Origin: Cupriavidus taiwanensis
GTDB taxonomy: Bacteria; Pseudomonadota; Gammaproteobacteria; Burkholderiales; Burkholderiaceae
Direction of reading: 5' to 3'
NCBI RefSeq assembly: GCF_900250115.1
Contig: NZ_LT984803.1
Coordinates: 2,197,583-2,261,582 of the forward strand
DNA: 64,000 bases
In this document: in pieces, positions 58,748 to 64,000 of the stretch
How the letters are laid out: each line of letters begins with the position of its first letter
Numbering within the stretch: position 1 is the stretch's first letter
The notes under the pieces: model-generated
What the model saw: the letters and a program-made list of their open reading frames with translations, nothing else
Database searches by the model: none
Told to the model about the DNA's origin: nothing
Made by a program: the position numbers and the translations under genes

Positions 58748-59497
58748 TTAATTCATGTACATCCCGCCGTTCACATGCAGGGTGGTGCCGGTGATGTAGG
58801 CGGCTTGCGGACCGGCCAGGAAAGCGACCGCATTGGCGATATCCTCGGGCTGCCCCAGGCGGCCCAGCGGGATCTGCGTCTTGAGCGAAGCATGCTGCTC
58901 TTCCGACAGCGCCTTGGTCATGTCGGTATCGATAAATCCCGGCGCGACACAGTTGACGGTCACGTTGCGGCTGCCGATCTCGGCGGCCAGCGAGCGGGTC
59001 ATGCCGGCCACGCCTGCCTTGGCCGCGGAGTAGTTCATCTGGCCGGGATTGCCGACCGAGCCCACCACCGAGGTGATGTTGATGATGCGGCCCTGGCGCG
59101 CCTTCATCATGGGGCGCAGTACCGCGCGCGACAGGCGGAACACCGAAGTCAGGTTGGTCTGGATCACCGCCAGCCAGTCCTCGTCCTTCATGCGCATCGC
59201 CAGCTGGTCCTGCGTGATGCCGGCATTGTTGACCAGCACGCCGATGCCGCCATGGCTCTTGACGATCTCGTCGATGAGCGCGTCGCAGGCAGCGGCGTCG
59301 TTGACGTTGAGCACGGCACCCCTGCCCTTCAGGCCTTCGGCGCCGAGGTAGTCGGTGATGCCGGCCGCGCCGGCTTCGCTGGTGGCGGTGCCGATCACGG
59401 TGGCGCCCTGCCGGGCCAGTTCCAGCGCGATGGCGCGGCCGATGCCACGCGAGGCGCCGGTGACCAGCGCAACCTGGTTGTCGAGAAGTTTGGTCAT
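58748..59497 (-). CDS. fabG: 3-oxoacyl-ACP reductase
   Basis: NADPH-dependent SDR enzyme reducing beta-ketoacyl-ACP. The 249-residue protein has TGASRGIGRAIALELARQGA (nucleotide motif) and the catalytic YSAAKAGVAG Tyr-Lys pair. Gene order fabD-fabG-acpP-fabF is typical of proteobacteria. Confidence 0.98.
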   Translation of the reverse strand: MTKLLDNQVALVTGASRGIGRAIALELARQGATVIGTATSEAGAAGITDYLGAEGLKGRGAVLNVNDAAACDALIDEIVKSHGGIGVLVNNAGITQDQLAMRMKDEDWLAVIQTNLTSVFRLSRAVLRPMMKARQGRIINITSVVGSVGNPGQMNYSAAKAGVAGMTRSLAAEIGSRNVTVNCVAPGFIDTDMTKALSEEQHASLKTQIPLGRLGQPEDIANAVAFLAGPQAAYITGTTLHVNGGMYMN

Positions 59498-59513
59498 GCG
59501 GTTGTCCTGTTGC

Positions 59514-60443
59514 TTACTTGAGCAAAGCCAGCGTGTCCTGCAGCGAGGCCGGATCGAAGATCGCGCCGCCGCTCAGGTTGCCGTCGATGCGCTTGGTCAT
59601 GCCGGCCAGCACCTTGCCCGGACCGCATTCGATCACGTGGGTGATGCCCTCGGCGGCCATCTTCTGCACGCACTCGACCCACCTCACCGGCGCGGCGGCC
59701 TGGCGCACCAGCGCATCCTTGATCGACTCCGGATCGTTGACGATGGCGACGTCGACGTTGTTCACCAGCGGAATCGACGGCGCCGCAAAAGCCAGGGCGG
59801 CCATGCGCTCGCGCAGGCGGTCGGAAGCCGGCTTGAGCAGCGACGAGTGAAACGGCGCCGACACCGGCAGCGGCAGCGCGCGCTTGGCGCCCTTGGCCTT
59901 GGCGATCTCGCAGGCCTTTTCGACCGCGCCCTTGTGGCCGGCGATCACTACCTGCGACGGGGCATTGAAGTTGACGGCCTCGACCACACCCGCGGCCGAC
60001 GCTTCAGCGCATGCGTCGCGCACGTCGTCATCCGACAGGCCCAGGATCGCGGCCATGCCGCCCTCGCCCACCGGCACGGCTTCCTGCATGGCCTGCGCGC
60101 GGAAACGCACCAGCGGCACGGCGTCGGCAAACGGGATCACGCCGGCGGCCACCAGCGCGGAATACTCGCCCAGGCTATGGCCGGCCACCAGCGCCGGCGC
60201 CGGGCCACCGGCATCGAGCCAGGCACGGTAGATCGCCACGGCGGCGGTCAGCATCACCGGCTGCGTATTGGTGGTCAGGTTCAGCTCTTCGGCAGGGCCT
60301 TCGGCGATCAGGCGACCGAGATCCTGGCCGAGCGCGGCCGAGGCTTCGGCCACGGTGGCGCGCACCACGGCGTTGTCGGCGAAGGCATTGAGCATGCCGA
60401 CCGACTGTGAACCCTGGCCGGGAAATACGAAAGCGAATTTCAT
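59514..60443 (-). CDS. fabD: Malonyl-CoA--ACP transacylase
   Basis: Moves malonyl groups from CoA to ACP. The 309-residue protein has the active-site Ser in AGHSLGEYSALVAAG (about 88-102) and QGSQSVGM at the start. It lies between fabH and fabG, separated from fabG by 16 bases. Confidence 0.97.
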   Translation of the reverse strand: MKFAFVFPGQGSQSVGMLNAFADNAVVRATVAEASAALGQDLGRLIAEGPAEELNLTTNTQPVMLTAAVAIYRAWLDAGGPAPALVAGHSLGEYSALVAAGVIPFADAVPLVRFRAQAMQEAVPVGEGGMAAILGLSDDDVRDACAEASAAGVVEAVNFNAPSQVVIAGHKGAVEKACEIAKAKGAKRALPLPVSAPFHSSLLKPASDRLRERMAALAFAAPSIPLVNNVDVAIVNDPESIKDALVRQAAAPVRWVECVQKMAAEGITHVIECGPGKVLAGMTKRIDGNLSGGAIFDPASLQDTLALLK

Positions 60444-60527
60444 CGGATGGAAACCCTAACAAGAAATCGGGGGGCCGGCGCCGCGGCAGGTCGTGCCTGC
60501 GCGGCACGCCGGGGCACCGGCCGCTTA

Positions 60528-61508
60528 TCACATGCGCAGCAGCACCGCGCCCCAGGTGAAGCCGCCGCCCACGCCTTCCATCAGCACGGTGTGGCCCGGG
60601 CGGATGCGGCCGTCGCGCACGGCGACGTCGAGCGCCAGCGGGATCGAGGCGGCCGAGGTGTTGCCGTGCTCGTGCACGGTGGCGACCATGCGCTCGGCCG
60701 GCAGGCCCAGCTTCTTCGCCGTGCCCTGCATGATGCGGATATTGGCCTGGTGCGGAATCAGCCAGTCGACCTGATCGGGCGATACGCTGGCGCTTTCCAT
60801 GGCTTCGCGCGCCACCTTGTCCAGCACGTTCACGGCGAGCTTGAACACCGCCTGGCCGTCCATGTGCAGGAAGGGATTGCCAGTGATGTTCCCGCCGGCG
60901 ACGTTGCCCGGCACGCACAGGATGTCGACTTGGCTGCCGTCCGAGTGCATGGCGCTGGACAGGATGCCCGGCTCGTCGGACGCCGACAGCACCACCGCCC
61001 CGGCGCCGTCGCCGAACAGCACGCAGGTGGTGCGGTCGTTGAAGTCGAGGATGCGCGAGAACACTTCGGTGCCGATCACCAGCACATTGCGGTGCGAGCC
61101 GCTGCGGATGAACTTGTCGGCGGTGGCCAGCGCGTACACGAAGCCCGAGCACACCGCCTGCAGGTCGAAGGCCGGGCAATGGTTGGTGATGCCGAGCTTT
61201 TCCTGCACGATGCAGGCGGTGCTGGGGAACACGAAGTCCGGCGTCGAGGTGGCGACGATGATCAGGTCGATGTCCTGGCGGTCGATGCCGGCGGCCGCGA
61301 TGGCCTGCTCGGCGGCCTTGACCGCCAGCGTGCTGCTGGTCACATCGGGCTCGGCCCAGTGGCGCGCCGAGATGCCGCTGCGCGAGACGATCCACTCGTC
61401 GCTGGTCTCGATGCCCTTCTCGGCAAGCTGCGCGGCCAGCTCGTGGTTGGTCACGCGCCGCGGAGGCAGATAGCTCCCGGTACCGATGATTTTTGCGTAC
61501 TTGGTCAT
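60528..61508 (-). CDS. fabH: Beta-ketoacyl-ACP synthase III
   Basis: Starts fatty-acid synthesis by condensing acetyl-CoA with malonyl-ACP. The start [19 protein letters not shown] follows the family. Catalytic residues are Cys in [16 protein letters not shown], His in PHQANIRIM and Asn in [12 protein letters not shown]. 326 residues. It lies between plsX and fabD. Confidence 0.97.
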   Translation of the reverse strand: MTKYAKIIGTGSYLPPRRVTNHELAAQLAEKGIETSDEWIVSRSGISARHWAEPDVTSSTLAVKAAEQAIAAAGIDRQDIDLIIVATSTPDFVFPSTACIVQEKLGITNHCPAFDLQAVCSGFVYALATADKFIRSGSHRNVLVIGTEVFSRILDFNDRTTCVLFGDGAGAVVLSASDEPGILSSAMHSDGSQVDILCVPGNVAGGNITGNPFLHMDGQAVFKLAVNVLDKVAREAMESASVSPDQVDWLIPHQANIRIMQGTAKKLGLPAERMVATVHEHGNTSAASIPLALDVAVRDGRIRPGHTVLMEGVGGGFTWGAVLLRM

Positions 61509-61560
61509 GTATTGTCGGATCGTATGGCCCGCCGGCACTCTCGACCGGCGCGCGTGGCGC

Positions 61561-62640
61561 TCAGGCGACGTGGGTGCTGGGATGCGCGCCAGGCGGCGCT
61601 GTCTCCGGGGCGGGCTGGGCACCGCCTGCGGCGCTGGATTTATCGGCAAAGGCCCGGGTGATGCGGGCGATCACGCCATTCTTGGCGGCATCATACCCGC
61701 GTTTGATGGCCCACTCAAAGGAATGGGCATCGGCCGAGCCGTGGCTCTTGATCACCAGCCCGCGCAGGCCCAGCAGCGACGCGCCGTTGTAGCGCGCCGG
61801 GTCGAGCCGCTTGGCCAGGCGCGACAGCACCGGCATGGCGACCGCGGCCAGCAGCTTGGTAAACCACGAGCGGGTGAATTCTTCCTTGATCATGCTGCCG
61901 ATCATCTTGGCCAGGCCCTCGGTGCTCTTGAGCGCCACATTGCCGACGAAGCCGTCGCAGACCACGATGTCGGTGGTGCCCTTGAAGATGTCGTTGCCTT
62001 CCACGTTGCCGTAGAAATTCAGCTCCGAGGCGCGCAGCAGCTCGCCGGCACGCTTGACCACCTCGTTGCCCTTGATGACCTCCTCGCCGATGTTCAGCAG
62101 GCCCACCGTGGGGTGTTCCTTGTGATCGACGACGGCCACCATGGCCTCGGCCATGCGCGCAAACTGCAGCAGGTGCTCCGGCTCGCAGTCGGCGTTGGCG
62201 CCTAGGTCCAGCACCGTGGTGCCCCAGCCCTGTTGGTTGGGAATGGTGGTGGCGATGGCGGGCCGCTCGATGCCTTCGAGCGTCTTCAGCACGTAGCGCG
62301 ATACCGCCATCAGCGCGCCGGTGTTGCCAGCGGAGATGCAGGCGCCGGCCAGGCCTTGCTTGACCTGGGTGACGGCGACGCGCATCGAGGAGTCGCGCTT
62401 CTTACGCAGTGCCACCTCGACCGGGTCATCCATGGTGATGACCTCGGTGGCCTCGACGATGCTGACGCGCGGATGGTCCAGCGCGTGCAGCTTCTTCAGC
62501 TGCACCCGGATGGCGTCGGGCAAGCCGACCAGCACCATCTCGGCATCGTCGTGGCGGGAAAGAAAACTGATCGCCGCGGGCACCGTCACGGACACGCCGT
62601 GATCGCCGCCCATGCAGTCGATAGCGATTTTGATCGTCAT
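61561..62640 (-). CDS. plsX: Phosphate acyltransferase
   Basis: Makes acyl-phosphate from acyl-ACP, feeding PlsY for phospholipid synthesis. 359 residues; the start [15 protein letters not shown] contains the family signature, with [15 protein letters not shown] and [14 protein letters not shown] later. It sits between rpmF and fabH, and links ACP to the membrane lipid pathway together with pgsA. Confidence 0.96.
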   Translation of the reverse strand: MTIKIAIDCMGGDHGVSVTVPAAISFLSRHDDAEMVLVGLPDAIRVQLKKLHALDHPRVSIVEATEVITMDDPVEVALRKKRDSSMRVAVTQVKQGLAGACISAGNTGALMAVSRYVLKTLEGIERPAIATTIPNQQGWGTTVLDLGANADCEPEHLLQFARMAEAMVAVVDHKEHPTVGLLNIGEEVIKGNEVVKRAGELLRASELNFYGNVEGNDIFKGTTDIVVCDGFVGNVALKSTEGLAKMIGSMIKEEFTRSWFTKLLAAVAMPVLSRLAKRLDPARYNGASLLGLRGLVIKSHGSADAHSFEWAIKRGYDAAKNGVIARITRAFADKSSAAGGAQPAPETAPPGAHPSTHVA

Positions 62641-62703
62641 TGTTCCTGGTACGGATAGCGCGGCGGCGCACGCCACGCCCGGCGGGAATCCCGAGCGCCC
62701 AAC

Positions 62704-62734
62704 AAAAAAGCGGCAACGATCTTGCCGCTTTTTT
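62704..62734. terminator. Rho-independent terminator between rpmF and plsX
   Basis: AAAAAAGCGGCAA and TTGCCGCTTTTTT with a short loop, symmetric so it could work on either strand. It lies 72 bases downstream of rpmF and 64 before plsX, so it may separate L32 expression from the lipid genes, or act as a partial terminator. Confidence 0.8.
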
Positions 62735-62805
62735 GTGTCTGACCGATTATTGTCCGACCCACAGGCATGCGCGAGCGAGACGCAACGTCACGCCTAGCGA
62801 AGCTA

Positions 62806-62985
62806 TCAGTCGTTCTTGGTCTTGATGACCTTGCGGCCACGGTAGTAGCCGTTCGGGCTCACGTGGTGGCGCAGGTGGGTTTCGCCGGTGGTCGGCTCGA
62901 CTGCCAGCGGCGCGGCCGACAGGTGGTCGTGCGAACGGTGCATGCCGCGCTTGGACGGCGACTTCTTGTTCTGTTGAACAGCCAT
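62806..62985 (-). CDS. rpmF: 50S ribosomal protein L32
   Basis: A 59-residue basic protein. It begins [20 protein letters not shown] and ends [11 protein letters not shown], matching L32. It follows yceD and precedes plsX, as in many proteobacteria. AAGGAG (62994-62999) lies 8 bases before the ATG. Confidence 0.97.
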   Translation of the reverse strand: MAVQQNKKSPSKRGMHRSHDHLSAAPLAVEPTTGETHLRHHVSPNGYYRGRKVIKTKND

Positions 62986-63104
62986 GATGACTCCTTCGAG
63001 AATTTTGCAATATTAACACACGCATCCCGCCCAAGGCGTAGCCGGGGCCCGGCCGGATGCTTCAGATTCACCTGCAAGACCCTGCAGGCCGCGCGCTGGC
63101 GGCT

Positions 63105-63695
63105 TCAGTGCCGGGTCTTCAGGCCGGCCAGCGCCGCGAAGGGCGAAGGCCGCTTTTCTTCCTCAGGCTCAGCTTCAGGCTGGGCCTCGCCGTCCGTTCC
63201 GGTCACGAGGCTTTCGTGCACGGTCGGGCAGACGTCATGCTCGGGCGCCACCGGCAACGCCAGCAGCACTTCATCTTCTATCAGTTCCAGCAGCGAGAAC
63301 CGCTTCGAGCCGGCGATCACGTCGACTTCGTCATCGTCCATCGGCGCGGCATCGGCCGCTTCCTCGCTTTCCACCACCTCGAAACGCGTCGCCGTGTCGA
63401 TCGGCTGGGCATAGGGCACCAGGCAGCGCTGGCAATCCAGCCACATCCGGCCCCGCACCGTCACGTCGAGGAACAGCCGCTGCGCCACCGGGGCGCCGGG
63501 CTCGGCCGCCTCTTCGCGCACGAAGCCGGTAGCCGTATAGGCGAAGTTCTCATCGGGTGCCGAGGCTGGCGCTTGCGCGGCGGTCTCGGCTAAGATGCGC
63601 GGCAAATCCCGCACCGCCACGTCGCCGGCCAGGCTTTCACCCTTTCGGCACATGGCGAAGAGGTCAAGCGCGCGCAGGTCGATCGGCTGGGTCAT
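63105..63695 (-). CDS. yceD: YceD/DUF177 protein
   Basis: A 196-residue protein. Conserved Cys pair in LDCQRCLVPY and the acidic end EAQPEAEPEEEKRPSP match YceD; in other bacteria YceD is linked to 23S rRNA accumulation. It is immediately before rpmF with 119 bases between, the usual arrangement. Confidence 0.9.
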   Translation of the reverse strand: MTQPIDLRALDLFAMCRKGESLAGDVAVRDLPRILAETAAQAPASAPDENFAYTATGFVREEAAEPGAPVAQRLFLDVTVRGRMWLDCQRCLVPYAQPIDTATRFEVVESEEAADAAPMDDDEVDVIAGSKRFSLLELIEDEVLLALPVAPEHDVCPTVHESLVTGTDGEAQPEAEPEEEKRPSPFAALAGLKTRH

Positions 63696-63898
63696 GTGCG
63701 TGGCTCCTGTCGCAAATCAATGACGGATTCGCTACATTCCTCACCCGACGGGTTGCGTGGACTACCGGCCGCGCACATTGGCGGCACTGCGCCCGGGTGC
63801 GGATGCGGCTAAACGCGCGATTATACAGTGTAAACCTTCCTGAGGTCAAAGGCCTTGCTCCGGAAGCCACACGGCTTCCTGCCCCGATTCTATTACTC

Positions 63899-64000
63899 AT
63901 GTCTCCAGACTCCCGCCCCCCGCTGATCCTCGGCTCCGGCTCGCCCTACCGCCGCGAACTGCTCGAGCGGCTGCGCATTCCGTTCCAAGTCGCGGTGCCG
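63899..64000 (+). CDS. Maf-family nucleotide pyrophosphatase, partial
   Basis: Only the first 34 codons are in the window. The start MSPDSRPPLILGSGSPYRRE and the following LLERLRIPFQVAVP match the Maf/YhdE N-terminus, in which the GSxSPxR motif is a substrate site. It diverges from yceD and shares a promoter region of about 200 bases. Confidence 0.85.
   Translation, partial: MSPDSRPPLILGSGSPYRRELLERLRIPFQVAVP

Overview
This window looks like a chromosomal segment of a high-GC beta-proteobacterium of the Burkholderiaceae, most probably a Cupriavidus/Ralstonia relative. That is inference from gene order and protein character, not from a database match. The support is the order rpoE-rseA-mucB-mucD-lepA-lepB-rnc-era-recO-pdxJ-acpS-nagZ, the yceD-rpmF-plsX-fabHDG-acpP-fabF block, an EarP/EF-P pair with Arg32, a glycerol ABC uptake system next to glpK and glpD, and a tonB-exbB-exbD-hemP iron cluster. 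Almost all of it is core genome. No insertion sequence, prophage, CRISPR array or replication origin was seen.

Layout. 1-8.8 kb holds glycerol uptake and catabolism: GlpS/GlpT/GlpP-type ABC genes diverge from the DeoR-family repressor glpR, and glpK and glpD follow after purU and a NUDIX gene. 8.9-17.5 kb is a patchwork of small, mostly periplasmic or unknown proteins: MliC-like and LprI-like proteins, a YXWGXW-repeat protein, a CopD-like membrane protein, a YfiR-like protein with an apparently frameshifted diguanylate cyclase, an aminotransferase, an acetyltransferase and several orphan small genes. 17.6-28.9 kb holds tRNA-Ser, an acetate-type sodium symporter with acsA, transporters, class I fumarase, murI and a tandem-AAA ATPase. 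29.1-33.6 kb is an iron/heme region (Fur boxes, a 21-residue membrane peptide, tonB-exbB-exbD, hemP, a structured hemP 3' region, a GlcG-type gene) followed by two low-complexity secreted proteins. 33.8-38.4 kb carries tRNA-Leu(UAA) interrupted by a group I intron, a YeiH/LysR pair, a Kef-type antiporter, tRNA-Cys and two tRNA-Gly genes. 38.5-43.5 kb has pgsA, uvrC, earP and efp. From 43.5 to 63.7 kb every gene is on the minus strand and forms two blocks: fatty-acid/phospholipid initiation (yceD, rpmF, plsX, fabH, fabD, fabG, acpP, fabF), then the sigma-E envelope-stress and RNA/translation block (rpoE to nagZ). A divergent maf-like gene runs off the right end.

How genes work together. GlpR probably senses glycerol-3-phosphate made by GlpK and controls the ABC genes through an inverted repeat in the shared promoter. 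The symporter and AcsA form an acetate uptake and activation pair. The Fur boxes in front of the tonB block and hemP make the iron genes one regulon. EarP rhamnosylates Arg32 of EF-P. Holo-ACP made by AcpS serves FabD/H/G/F, and PlsX passes acyl groups to phospholipid synthesis.

Most notable are the group I intron in the anticodon loop of tRNA-Leu(UAA) (33825-34048), a structured RNA-like segment behind hemP, a minute Fur-controlled membrane peptide in front of tonB, the diguanylate cyclase frameshift at a G5 run, and a symporter with a coiled-coil insert and an EF-hand-like loop.
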